A stretch of DNA of 31,961 nt from Trichomonas tenax. Its lineage: Eukaryota; Parabasalia; Trichomonadida; Trichomonadidae. The DNA lies in NCBI GenBank assembly GCA_023091735.1, contig JALKBU010000581.1:1-31961 (forward strand), read 5' to 3'. The position numbers and the translations under genes were made by a program. This document shows, one piece after another, positions 8,968 through 18,170 of this stretch. Position 1 is the stretch's first letter. Every line of letters begins with the position of its first letter. A model generated the notes under the pieces. It was not told the DNA's origin. It made no database searches and worked only from the letters and a program-made list of their open reading frames with translations.

Positions 8968-10356
8968 ATGAATCATCCCCCTCCAATCATTTCTATAACA
9001 ACGCAAAACATTTTCCAACGTTTTGGAATGGAGGTCAGTTCGGGTGATGTTGTTGAAGAAATTTTTACAAAATTCACTCACCAAATCTCTTCAGTTTTAA
9101 ATATCGCGAAATCATTTCAAAGACAGTCTCACGAAAAGAAACTAACAGTCGATGCTATGAACGAATCCTTCAAAGCGAGGGGCTTTAAGCCATTTTTTGG
9201 CTATCACAATCGTTCTGCAATTAAATACGAAAATATTGGCCAAGTTGGAAATGCGATTATAAGCATTCCAGACGATATAAAAATTCGAATATCAGATTTC
9301 TTAAGTACTCCTTTGAAAGAAGCACCAACAGAAACGTTTTTTTCTTTTCATTGGTTGGCTGTCTTTCGCGGGCAGCAGCCACTTATTGCTGAGAACGTAA
9401 AGTATGTATTTCCGCAAATTACTTAATTATTTTCGAATAATTAAGTTTTTTTGCGATATTTTTTTTGAATTTAACTAACACACAGTGATATGACCGTTCC
9501 AGGAACGACACACGACAATCTTTCCGGTGCACCGCCAGTCGTTAAGTTTTCAGATCAATCTGTGCAAATCGCATCGACAAGAAACGAAGTTTCACAGGAG
9601 TTATACACACATTACTACAACTTCATCGCTCCGAATGTAAATCCACTTAAAAAATTACCATTATTGCGCGAATTACAAAATGATGCTGCAATAACGCCAT
9701 TGTTGCCATATTTCTTTCATTATTTGATGTCAAATTACTCAATAAATGACAGAAATCTTATCAACATGTTCGAAGACAGACTAAATCTTGCCAGAGCGTT
9801 AGTTGTGAATCCAAATCTGAAATTAGAGATGTATTTGATACAACTTGTCAACGTTTCGGTAACGGCACTACTTATGGGATTCAACGATCCTGTTATTGAG
9901 AGCTTTACACTCAGAGAAAATGCAGCTGAATTATTAAACTTGATCATTGAGAAGTTCACACCTCATTATCCAACGCTTAGGAAGCGCATAACAGATTATC
10001 TCGTCAAAACTTTCATTGACAGACGAAATACGACACTTCAGATTAAATTAGGTTCAGCAATTGGTCTTTCTATTATAGGAGCCGATGTTGTCCGTAAAAT
10101 CATCATTCCACAGTTCCCGAAGCTAATGCAACTCCTTGATGACCAAAACAGATCAACAGAAGCGAAAATATTGAACTTCAAGTTCAGAGCTGTTCTCCTG
10201 AAGATCTGCGGTGATGCTTTCCATGCAGACACTCAGGAAGCGATCGAGAGGACAGGCTCTCCAAGTCTCCCTGTGGAAGTCGCTGAGATGTACAACTGTT
10301 TGATTCCTTACTTCGGCACAGAATTGTTCATGTATGCTTCAACGAAGGACTTGTAG
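8968..10356 (+). CDS. TAF6: TFIID subunit TAF6, two exons
   Basis: Exon 1 is 8968-9401 and exon 2 is 9486-10356; joined they encode 434 residues in one frame, with an AAT codon spanning the junction. Exon 1 carries the histone-fold domain (about residues 10-80, with KKLTVDAMNESFKARGFKPF like 'QKLSVRDIDMSLKVRNVEPQ') and the TAF6 hallmark FHWLAVFRGQQPLIAENV (family 'HWL...G.QP..PEN'). Exon 2 carries the C-terminal HEAT-repeat domain: KLPLLRELQNDAAITPLLPY, then NPNLKLEMYLIQLVNVSVTA (family 'NP.L.LE.Y.HEL.P.V.T') and IKLGSAIGLSIIGADVVRKI. TAF6 pairs with TAF9 through the histone fold and scaffolds TFIID at core promoters. Without splicing it would appear as two separate genes of 152 and 288 codons. 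Confidence 0.9.
9402..9485 (+). other. Spliceosomal intron of Trichomonas type in TAF6
   Basis: Starts GTATGT (9402-9407) and ends ACTAACACACAG (9474-9485), the fused branch-point and 3' splice block described for Trichomonas vaginalis. It is 84 bases long, AT-rich, and contains several in-frame stops. Exon 1 (434 bases) plus exon 2 (871 bases) gives 1305, a multiple of three. It lies exactly between the two conserved TAF6 domains. I found no second copy of the 12-base 3' block on either strand of the window. Confidence 0.9.
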
Positions 10357-10668
10357 ATATATTCAAATATTTGTGTAATAAACTATTGTAATATATAAAT
10401 ATACAAACAAACGTCGTGACACTCCCCTCTTGCCTTAGGATATTCACTAAACTTATACCATAGCTTCATGGTATTGTGTATTTTATATACCTCGAAGGAT
10501 ATGGCTTGACTAACTTAGGATCATGAGATTAAGAATTGGGAAAATGAAAAAGCAGATGCACACATACACAGCTGAAATAAAGCAGAAACTTTGATATTTA
10601 CATCAAATTCTTTATTGTCAATAAACTTCCAAACAGTATTTTCTTTCGAAAGACACACAATCGACTAA
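10357..10668. other. Spacer downstream of TAF6, no gene seen
   Basis: A TAATAAAC block 20 bases past the TAF6 stop is a likely polyadenylation signal. The rest has no coding frame or repeat that I can recognise. Confidence 0.5.
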
Positions 10669-10830
10669 AGAGCTGAAGGGTATTTCATATATGAAAGAAA
10701 ATTTGTTATAAATAACATATTTAATTTTTTATTGATTAAAGGAACAAAATCAGGAAGTAATTTAGGAGCTGTTGTTATAAATAACATTGATTATAATATG
10801 GCGATGATTGAAGCGAGGCCTGCGAAATGA
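10669..10830 (+). pseudogene. Possible coding relic
   Basis: An open run of 53 codons without an ATG near its start, ending in TGA. It has protein-like composition in its second half (GTKSGSNLGAVVINNIDYN then MAMIEARPAK). The family is not recognised. It may be the 3' end of a decayed gene. Confidence 0.25.
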
Positions 10831-11003
10831 TGGGAATGTTAAAAACTCTTTCAAATCATAATCAAATTTGAGATATTTTCAAAACTTTTTATTTTAGTCT
10901 TCTTCTCCATACAAATGTTACCGCTGGAATGATTTAGTGACATGCGTACCAAGAAGATGATAAAAACAACAAGTTTTGTTGGTGATTCATGTTTCTGCAA
11001 CAA

Positions 11004-11072
11004 CTGTGTGCCAATAACACATTAAGGCTTGAGAAATCTAATAAAAAGACCATATATACCATTGGCACACAG
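11004..11072. other. Hairpin 1 of a cluster
   Basis: Perfect 12-base arms CTGTGTGCCAAT (11004-11015) and ATTGGCACACAG (11061-11072) separated by 45 bases. First of three inverted repeats of 69-86 bases within 430 bases. Confidence 0.5.
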
Positions 11073-11118
11073 TGATATATGAATTTTTATCAGATAATTT
11101 ACATTGATTTATATAATA

Positions 11119-11204
11119 TTGTGTTTGAGTCCTTCTTCTCGTTACTGAAGCCACTGCATACATGTGCAATGACTGAAGAACCGATAAGGAGGACTCAAAC
11201 ACAA
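11119..11204. other. Hairpin 2 of a cluster, long stem
   Basis: TTGTGTTTGAGTCCT (11119-11133) pairs perfectly with 11190-11204, and the stem continues with a few mismatches for about ten more bases (TCTTCTCG against CGATAAGG). The 86-base unit resembles a small-RNA precursor or a foldback repeat in shape. Confidence 0.55.
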
Positions 11205-11561
11205 CAATTGGACGAGTTTTGATTTTTCATCCCACCAGATGTCGGTTGCACAATGAAACTTAAACAGTGTGATAGCAAATTGCACTGCATTATTACAACA
11301 AAGTATTGGCGGGAATTAATCTCGATATTCTGGATCGATTTTGAAATGCTGTTCTATGCACTCCAACTTGATTAAGAAGCCAATAGAAATGTGTGTCATT
11401 GACTTTTGAATCGATTTGTAGTGCATAGAACAATATTTTGGCTGTTTTTCACGTTTTCGCCCTACCAAATATGAAACACATTTGAGACTTTGATATTGCG
11501 ATAAAAGTGTGCTATATAACTCAGACACACAATATTCGATGTGAGACTGTCTTGTGAACAT
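11205..11561 (-). pseudogene. Possible decayed coding stretch
   Basis: An 81-codon open frame from 11561 ends in TAA near 11316, then the same frame continues open to about 11150 with protein-like words (FHCATDIWWDEKSKLVQLLC). Because the direction is the same as the clearer pseudogene at 11909-12568, both may be parts of one decayed gene. No family recognised; chance not excluded. Confidence 0.2.
11350..11432. other. Hairpin 3 of a cluster
   Basis: Perfect 13-base arms TGTTCTATGCACT (11350-11362) and AGTGCATAGAACA (11420-11432), with further imperfect pairing inward to a total of about 30 pairs. It lies inside the possible decayed coding stretch. Confidence 0.5.
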
Positions 11562-11908
11562 ATTATACTATGCGATATTTGAGATATATACATTGTAGTA
11601 GCAAGAAAATCATACATTATTGACTCATTAGAGTGTCAATTTTTTTGACACCACATCAACATGGAACGCATTCAATATTATTAACAGAGGCATTAAACAA
11701 TTAAAACATCCATCTGCAGTATATGTGATAGGCATTATGCATGACAAAACATAAAAAACACAAATTTTAAATAATACATTATTCAAAATAAGTAAATGTT
11801 GTGCTATCATTCTAATCACATCAATATTACAATAAGCATTGCTCATATAATAAAGATATACATATAAGAGTATCAACAATCATGTTTTCAAAAAGAATCT
11901 CAAATGCT

Positions 11909-12568
11909 AATTAACCAACTTTTGTAACCAATGCATTTATGCATTGAGCCAGATTCCATATCAGCCACTGATCATTGCAGCATAAGTTGTTGGTCATAAT
12001 ATTGATACTTTAATGCCGAAAAGGCTGCTTCTCCAAATTTGGCGAAACAAAAGACGATAAAAAATTTGGATTGCCCACTAGTTCTTGCATCAGAAAAATA
12101 AAAAATAAGATTTTCTGGATCTTCAATATTGGCAACATGAAAGAAAATCAAATCTGAAGGATTTTGGTTGATGTACTCTTGAATGATGTTAGTAGTATTA
12201 ACATAATGATTGTTACTATGTCGTGGAGCTTGAACAATTTTTTACAAAGAATTTCGATAATTGCTTAATGAACGTTGATTGTACAAGTAAAATAAGAACT
12301 GATTTTGCTTTGGTATATGTAATTCTTGACATGTGATACGAATCACGTCGGCTGTTGTGCCGCCTGTAAGAAAATAATGTTAGATATACTCACGAAATAA
12401 CGTACTGGTTGGTGTGTATATCATATTCTTTGTAAGTCCTTCTGGATGATTATGAATAAATTTAACTTTTAAAATTCATTAGACACGAGATCCAATAGCC
12501 TTGGTTTGGAGAAGAAATTCAGCACAGTGTGGAGTTTCCTCTTTCTGCTTTATGTTTATTTTAATCAT
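11909..12568 (-). pseudogene. Decayed gene of unknown family
   Basis: Reading leftward from an ATG at 12568, one frame stays protein-like for about 140 codons (MIKINIKQKEETPHCAEFLL ... IHNHPEGLTKNMIYTPTSTL ... ADVIRITCQELHIPKQNQFL ... NTTNIIQEYINQNPSDLIFL), interrupted by TAA-TGA at 12476-12481, a TAA near 12390 and a TAA near 12240. Near 12140 the frame shifts and continues as VANIEDPENLIFYFSDARTS and SKFFIVFCFAKFGEAAFSAL to a TGA near 11966. The sense beyond this stop still looks coding. The stop near 12390 lies in a 30-base segment with GTGAGT...TTACAG ends, so a very short intron is a weak alternative. I do not recognise the family. Confidence 0.5.
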
Positions 12569-12585
12569 TAAATGAACAAAAAAGA

Positions 12586-12631
12586 TAAGAGAGAAAAGGA
12601 GAGGGAAAAAGAGGAAGAGAAGAAGGGAGGA
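12586..12631 (+). repeat. Uninterrupted polypurine tract, 46 bases
   Basis: Only A and G occur from 12586 to 12631, a run of GAGAGAAAAGGAGAGGG-like sequence just upstream of the decayed gene's ATG. Such tracts can form triplex DNA. It is not a simple short tandem repeat. Confidence 0.7.
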
Positions 12632-12677
12632 CATCTTTGATATTATGCTGGATTAGTTTATTAATGTACATGCCGAA

Positions 12678-12724
12678 GGCGATGATAGTTCCGCGCCGTC
12701 AGGCGCAGCGGCGCTATCATCGCC
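12678..12724. other. GC-rich nested palindrome
   Basis: GGCGATGATAG (12678-12688) pairs with CTATCATCGCC (12714-12724), and an inner stem GCGCC (12693-12697) GTCA GGCGC (12702-12706) forms within. It is the most GC-rich spot in the spacer, in sharp contrast to the surroundings. A 65-codon minus-strand ORF (12661-12858) runs through it and ends APLRLTARNYHRLRHVH; the composition of that end comes from the palindrome, so I do not call the ORF a gene. Confidence 0.65.
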
Positions 12725-12858
12725 GGAGGCCCGATTTTTTTTAACTTCCAAAATAGACCATTTTTCACCAAAAAAAACATTAGGTTGCTTAAGAATGATA
12801 TTCTCTGCAATTTAATTTCCAGCTTTAAACAACAACTATATTTTTTTTTAACATTCAT

Positions 12859-13530
12859 ACATTAAATTCTGACATTTTTTCTTAGATTCGTTATAACCTA
12901 GAATCCTCATTTAAGTTGCATATTTCAGATATCCTCGTGTAAATGAATACTCCCATTCGAATATATTTTCCTAAAAACCTATTCATAACGAAATGCTGCC
13001 AACATCTCATGCTTCTTGTTACGCTAGTGTATTCAAACATTCATTACTGCATTTTCCAGTACATGAAAGTAACTTACTCGATATTTATAACTTTAAAAAC
13101 TCACATTATTTGCAAAATGCTATTTGTATCTCTTAAAGTTAAGTTAGCCATGCTTCCACACATAATCCATTAAATCTCCAACTCACACGCGAGCTGTATA
13201 CTTACTGTGAGCCAAAACTTAAGGCTCAATTTTTTTTATGATCATGGCTCATTTTGACCAGTTTAGTATACTCTCTAATACATTTTAAATATAGTTGGTG
13301 ATTAAACATATCAAAAATCCATTTTTCTGTTTTTGAGAAATTATTAAAAGATCAAAATGATAAATAGGATGCAATATTTCAAAACAATAATGTATGTTAC
13401 CGTTAGAAGTATTTGATATATTACATACATTACATATACCTTTAGCTCTAGAGAAATTTTGCGTTTAAATGCTTCGAGAACGATTTTTTGAATAAGGTTA
13501 AGAGTGTCACAACGTTTATACAAACAATAT
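12859..13530. other. AT-rich spacer before the Ariadne gene's 3' end
   Basis: A 76-codon ORF (12943-13173, +) is present but is low in complexity and rich in hydrophobic residues coded by AT-rich codons; I see no support for it. Otherwise no feature. Confidence 0.4.
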
Positions 13531-14895
13531 TTATATTATTCCTGCCTGCATAAATATAGCATCGATTGCCGCTCTCAGTTGTCTCGTTATTGTTACTAAT
13601 TTTTCATATTTTGGATCGTATCTATCGCAGAGCAAAGTGAGTCTTGAAAGATTCGCGTTTAACTCGTTCTTCCACATGTTGACAATTCTCGCTGCACCCG
13701 GATCAGTCAAAGAGCTCTGGTACGGATATGTCCACGTTAGAACGCTTCTTCCTTCGATGATAAGTTGTTCTATATTTATCAGCATTTCTTTGATCAAAGA
13801 ACTATCGATATTTTGCTTATCTAGGAACTCTTGGACATTCCTGCGGCATATGGGCATTAACTCTCTGTCTGCTGCCATTGTGTTGAAGCTGTTTGCGAAA
13901 TAAAATTCAATTTCGCGCAAATGTGTTTCCGGTGTTTGTTTTTTAGGTGCATCATCAACCATCCACGTTTCTTCACATGCATAGGGATCTCCTGGATGTC
14001 TTCCCCACTCTCTTCCACAATTCCAGCAAAATTCATATCGACAATTCGCACATGTCATGTGAATGCAGCCTCCGTTCTTTTCTATACTCGATTTACAACT
14101 AGGACACCGCTTCGTTGATATCGTTATCCATGCATCTGCCCGAACATTATCTAATTTGTCGATCCATTCAACAGCTTGGTCGCAACTCATTGGCTCATGT
14201 GCGAGTTTGCCACATTCGAAGCATGTACGGTATCCACAGCTGCAGGTTATCGATCTTCCTTTAGTAATTTGAGATGCTTTGATTAAATTTGGACACTTTG
14301 GATTGCAGCAGCGTTTGACTTCATTGGAGAGTGTAGCTGACAGTGCTGAAAGTCTTTCTTCGTATTTTGTTGCTGTTTTCTGTCCACAAATCGTGTAAAT
14401 ATCTGTAAACAAAACTGGACATTTGCATTGAGGATTCATACAGCGAATGAACAAATTTCCATTTCCATTCATTTGAACTTCGATGTGTTGCTTCCAACAC
14501 GCGTTGCAAAAATAGTGATCACATGGTAAAGCAAACATTTGCTTTCCGAGCCTCGAATTCATGCAAATTTCACAAGTATGACGTCCATTTTGTGGGCATC
14601 TGTGTAAACCCTGTTTTTGATTGCTTTGCTCCTCGGTGATACCAATTTTATCGAGAAACTCTTGTCTGCTTTCGGAGAACTGCAATATCAGACGATCTTT
14701 GTCCCAATTCGTGAACTGGAGACATGTGATAGCGACATCTGGATGAATATGGAGGATTTTCGCTGCTTCTTCAGCATTTTTCAAAAGTTTCCTGAGAAAT
14801 GATTCGTCTGTGTCTACAGAAACCTGTCTGTGCAGTTTGATCTTCGGCTTTTCGCGTGAAAATTGGAAAATCAAAAGCGGCTCTTGTTCGCTCAT
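13531..14895 (-). CDS. Ariadne-type RBR E3 ubiquitin ligase
   Basis: A 454-residue protein with the full RING1-IBR-RING2 layout and an Ariadne C-terminus. RING1 spans about residues 108-158 (CEICMNS, then LPCDHYFCNACW), the IBR about 180-238 (RCCNPKCPNLI, CSCGYRTCFECG), and RING2 about 264-293 (KRCPSCKSSIEKNGGCIHMT, FCWNCGREW). The catalytic cysteine of RING2, which carries the ubiquitin thioester, is Cys277 in NGGCIHM, with the following His. The region after residue 325 (THLREIEFYFANSFN and following helices) corresponds to the autoinhibitory Ariadne domain. An N-terminal UBA-like segment (about 30-90) precedes RING1. Substrate unknown. The start is supported by TTTGTCAT about 30 bases upstream. 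Confidence 0.93.
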   Translation of the reverse strand: MSEQEPLLIFQFSREKPKIKLHRQVSVDTDESFLRKLLKNAEEAAKILHIHPDVAITCLQFTNWDKDRLILQFSESRQEFLDKIGITEEQSNQKQGLHRCPQNGRHTCEICMNSRLGKQMFALPCDHYFCNACWKQHIEVQMNGNGNLFIRCMNPQCKCPVLFTDIYTICGQKTATKYEERLSALSATLSNEVKRCCNPKCPNLIKASQITKGRSITCSCGYRTCFECGKLAHEPMSCDQAVEWIDKLDNVRADAWITISTKRCPSCKSSIEKNGGCIHMTCANCRYEFCWNCGREWGRHPGDPYACEETWMVDDAPKKQTPETHLREIEFYFANSFNTMAADRELMPICRRNVQEFLDKQNIDSSLIKEMLINIEQLIIEGRSVLTWTYPYQSSLTDPGAARIVNMWKNELNANLSRLTLLCDRYDPKYEKLVTITRQLRAAIDAIFMQAGII

Positions 14896-14921
14896 TTAGA
14901 TATTTTCTGGCATGTAAATAC

Positions 14922-15141
14922 CTCATGACAAAAATTATTGTCACATAAATCATTCAAATTCAGAAATTTTTGACACATTTTGTCGAATAATTTTTGGTTT
15001 TTTGCCATGTAATAGATAGTTCTGTCATGTAAACAAAAAGTATCACTTTATATAGTAGATTCGAGCTGAATATGACATGTAAACAATCACTTTTTCGTGT
15101 TGTGAACGGAAATGAGAAAAAGTGATGTGTTTACATGACAG
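14922..15141 (-). promoter_or_regulatory. Ariadne upstream region with three TTTACATG motifs
   Basis: On the minus strand TTTGTCATGAGG (14921-14932) gives an initiator-like TCAT about 30 bases before the start. Further up are GTTTACATGACAG in both directions (15022-15034 inverted; 15129-15141 direct) and a variant GTTTACATGTC (15074-15084, inverted). The two outer copies with their AAAAAGTGAT-like flanks form a long imperfect inverted repeat. This is the densest cluster of the motif in the window. Confidence 0.45.
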
Positions 15142-16583
15142 ATTTTTAATTTTTAACACGTAAATTTTCAATATAATATATAAAAAGGGGGCCGTACCTA
15201 AAAAAATCAAGAATTCGCTTAATCTCGATTTGTTGCTACAAGAATGTGAATCTCGAAGAAATTTAACATTCAATTGGATTGTTTGGTTTGTAATTACTTA
15301 TTGAATCTTCAATAAGGTATAAAAGCTGTCTTTAACTGCTTGCATGCATTGTATTCAATGTTTATATTTCTGTGATATGTGTATTGCACCTTAATAGTTA
15401 TCTAATATCGAAAAATCGAAATGTTTTCTACTTTAAAGTGACAAACAATGCGCTCATTAACGAGGGCGTTTCACCACAATATATTTGTATTTATTGGATA
15501 GATATAGGGCATAATATATTCATATGCCTATGATGTATCATTCCATTAAATAGTTAGTCAATAGAGCTGTGCATAGTCCGAGCTAGTATCGCTTATTGTT
15601 GATCGATGATGATATGACACAATGAGAGAAGCTATTTCAAAATGTTATTTACGAAGACTTTTATGGTATCTACACATATATGTGTTATCGTTAGATAAAT
15701 ATTATGATGGTGATTTTTTTATTCGATAGGTGAAATTTGATATTAAATTTGTCACTGATTTTGCCAATATGCATATTACGCATTACAACTTACTATTACA
15801 TTATGCTATGTGTGCGTATATTTATTATGCACACTTTAGTTGTGGAGATATTAAAGCTCAAATATCTTAAATTGACAGCATTGATGCACTCAAAGATGCA
15901 TGTTTCTAGGCTCAATTCTTGATTTATATTTCATCTCTTTGATATATCATATATATGCTTGTGATTTATCTGTCTATTCGCATATTTATATTTCTTGCAT
16001 CGTATATAAAACGTTATATCAGTAATAGTTTGTCCGAGCGCAAAATAATTTGATTTGATTGTAAAAGGTATTTATGATGAGTTATAACTATATAAGTTTA
16101 GCATTATACTGATAATGATCAATTGAAATCTGTATTTAAAATTCGAATGCATTTTTTATTTACCATTTCGATACACGACACCAAGATATATCACTTCCAA
16201 ACCATGACTCATGAACTTATGTTAAATCATCTCAAACAATGAAGTTAATTTTAAAAATTATATAACATCAATCTTTTGGTGTTCAATCTTTTATTATTTT
16301 CATATTTTTTTTATTTAAAGAATAGTAAATCATGTTTAATTTTACAACAAACAAACATAAATGGAAGGAGAATCAATTTTCTTCTATTGGTATCATGAAG
16401 TCTTTGTTTTGCAAATCAGACGATTCTTCATTTTTGTCGATTGCTAATCCTGATTCGGCAATATTCCAAACAATAAACAGCAGAACGTAATAATCAATGT
16501 TTTTGTATACTAATACAGATAGATTATATAAATACAAGTGAGATGGAACAGTATGTGACCATCTCTATAATACTTTGTTATTT
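15142..16583. other. Gene-poor AT-rich spacer
   Basis: About 1.4 kb without a supported gene. Two ORFs of 61 and 76 codons lack coding character, the latter lying over the promoter motifs upstream. I see no long repeat here. Confidence 0.45.
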
Positions 16584-16588
16584 TTAAC

Positions 16589-16885
16589 TTAGCTCATCGA
16601 GTAAGCAAGGAACAATGAGGCAGGCAAAAGGAAAAGAGCAATCTTCATCATTCTTCTCATCTCTGGTGGAATAATACTGTTCATGTTCGATAATACAAAG
16701 CAAACACCTAAAACAATGTAACAAAATGCATAAATCGTGATTTCTATCAACACATTCATATATCCTTTGCTTATTGTATCGATGACTTTTCGTACTTTTG
16801 GTGGAGGAATGCAATATACAAATATCAGTCTCACCATGAGCGCGAAAATGCAAAGAAATATCAAAAATTTTGTTCCCCAAGACAT
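16589..16885 (-). CDS. Small predicted membrane protein
   Basis: A 98-residue ORF starting MSWGTKFLIFLCIFALMVRL. Three hydrophobic segments are visible: about residues 7-26, 45-66 and 80-96, joined by short charged loops (PPPKVRKVIDTISKGY and PPEMRRMMK) whose positive charges would favour the cytosolic side. No family recognised. A frame-shifted ORF overlaps almost exactly (16584-16895) but has no such organisation. No TCAY initiator is evident, so the call rests on the membrane-protein pattern. Confidence 0.4.
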   Translation of the reverse strand: MSWGTKFLIFLCIFALMVRLIFVYCIPPPKVRKVIDTISKGYMNVLIEITIYAFCYIVLGVCFVLSNMNSIIPPEMRRMMKIALFLLPASLFLAYSMS

Positions 16886-16997
16886 GGTATTTCAAAATAT
16901 TTGTAAAGATTGAGAATACTCTGGAAATAGAAGAGAAAGGACATAATACTGAGCTCTACTGTATAGTATAGGTGTCTATTGAAAATATTTTCCAATC

Positions 16998-17252
16998 CTA
17001 AATGATAATAAAAATATAATGTGAAAAATTAACGAGATTGAGCATGCAGTTGACAGATATCGGCGAGCATATGTATATTCCAGGCAAAACGCTGATAGTA
17101 TAACGTTTTCTGTTTCGTATAAAATATACTGTTAAATAAGTGAAAAGAACAACTAAAAGGGAACCAAGTACAAAGGCGACAATGTTCACGTCGAAGCAGA
17201 ACGCGTTTTTTAAGTCATTAAATGCCGCAAGACTAACGAATGATTCATTCAT
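16998..17252 (-). CDS. Small single-pass membrane protein candidate
   Basis: An 84-residue ORF with one convincing transmembrane segment (about residues 22-45, NIVAFVLGSLLVVLFTYLTV) followed by a basic stop-transfer stretch RNRKRY. The last 30 residues look like translated AT-rich DNA, so the true end may be disturbed. It lies in tandem upstream of the other small membrane ORF. I found no intron signal that would join them. No family recognised. Confidence 0.35.
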   Translation of the reverse strand: MNESFVSLAAFNDLKNAFCFDVNIVAFVLGSLLVVLFTYLTVYFIRNRKRYTISVLPGIYICSPISVNCMLNLVNFSHYIFIII

Positions 17253-17439
17253 CTGAAAATAAAAATTTCTAAAGGGTAAATCAAAAATCCATCGAAGTAA
17301 AGTGAAATAATTATTTGAAATAAAAAATTAGACTTGATTTCGGCCATTTGTACTGAGATTTACAATCATTTTCTCCTCTTTTAGATATTGTGCGATTAGG
17401 GACAATTTCATCATTCATGAAAATGTTAAAATTTGAAAA

Positions 17440-17886
17440 TTAACGTTTCATCGTAGATCCAGATGAGTATGACTGTAAAATATCACCCATAACAATACAA
17501 TCATCTTTTTGCCGCTTCAAATCAGGATAATCTTTCAACCTGACAGGATTCAAAATTCTGTTTGCACAGCATTTTCGTTTTGGCCACTTTGAACAATTTG
17601 TCACTGGCATTTCAAATTCCATTGGTCCATATTTTGGTGGTTTCTTTGGTGATTGTGTTGCCGATTTAGAAAGATAAGGAACTCTATTAGGAGATTGCGC
17701 TGGTGACGATCTTTTAACGTTATGAATCATGTTAAATGATATTTGGCTTTGCTTTTTATATTCGAGATTTGATTGAGCTCTTTGTTCAGCACCAGCCTTG
17801 AATATTTGGTTGAAACTCTCAGACTCTTCACGAATGTGCTGAATTAAGTTGAACCATTTTTGACCAGCTGGGACTGTATTTTTCAT
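17440..17886 (-). CDS. Hypothetical basic protein with SP motifs
   Basis: A 148-residue protein of unknown family. It is basic and without membrane segments. It has repeated serine-proline sites (SSPAQSPNR and QSPKKPP, about residues 60-83) that resemble proline-directed kinase sites, and a cysteine/lysine-rich stretch (NCSKWPKRKCC). Support for being a real gene comes from its upstream region: TTTGTCACTTTT on the minus strand, about 25 bases before the ATG, and a TTACATGACAG motif 70 bases upstream. Confidence 0.6.
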   Translation of the reverse strand: MKNTVPAGQKWFNLIQHIREESESFNQIFKAGAEQRAQSNLEYKKQSQISFNMIHNVKRSSPAQSPNRVPYLSKSATQSPKKPPKYGPMEFEMPVTNCSKWPKRKCCANRILNPVRLKDYPDLKRQKDDCIVMGDILQSYSSGSTMKR

Positions 17887-17910
17887 AAATAAAAATAATG
17901 ATTACTAAAA

Positions 17911-17966
17911 GTGACAAATTGTATTATAATAATCAAAATGACACGTAAAATTCGATTACATGACAG
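17911..17966 (-). promoter_or_regulatory. Initiator and TTACATGACAG motif of the basic protein gene
   Basis: On the minus strand TTTGTCACTTTT (about 17907-17918) contains the TCAC initiator core. The + strand word TTACATGACAG at 17956-17966, together with the following ATTT, is identical to the copy at 15131-15145. Confidence 0.4.
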
Positions 17967-18170
17967 ATTTATGAATAACATCATATTTCTAGCCGAGAAG
18001 TTAAAATTCCTATATTCAAACACGCCTCTCATCATATTTATGAATGCTCATGACACAATAAAAATTTGAATTTAAAATTGAACTTGAGCAGGATAAAATC
18101 ATGGACATTTTCAGGCAATATAAATACAAAACATTTAAAAGATATAATAATATTTGGAAGCAAAAAAAAA

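Noticed and set aside
9490..10356. An independent gene starting at 9490
   Set aside because: Its protein begins in the middle of TAF6, and the upstream sequence is an intron with canonical trichomonad signals that restores the full protein.
12661..12858. A 65-codon ORF through the GC-rich palindrome
   Set aside because: Its most striking residues are produced by the palindrome itself; the rest looks like random AT-rich sequence.
15737..15922. Short hydrophobic ORF in the spacer
   Set aside because: Hydrophobicity here follows from AT-rich codons; there is no promoter motif, charge pattern or conserved block.
16584..16895. A 103-codon ORF overlapping the 98-codon membrane ORF
   Set aside because: It shows no hydrophobic organisation or domain, and is best explained as a shadow of the other frame.
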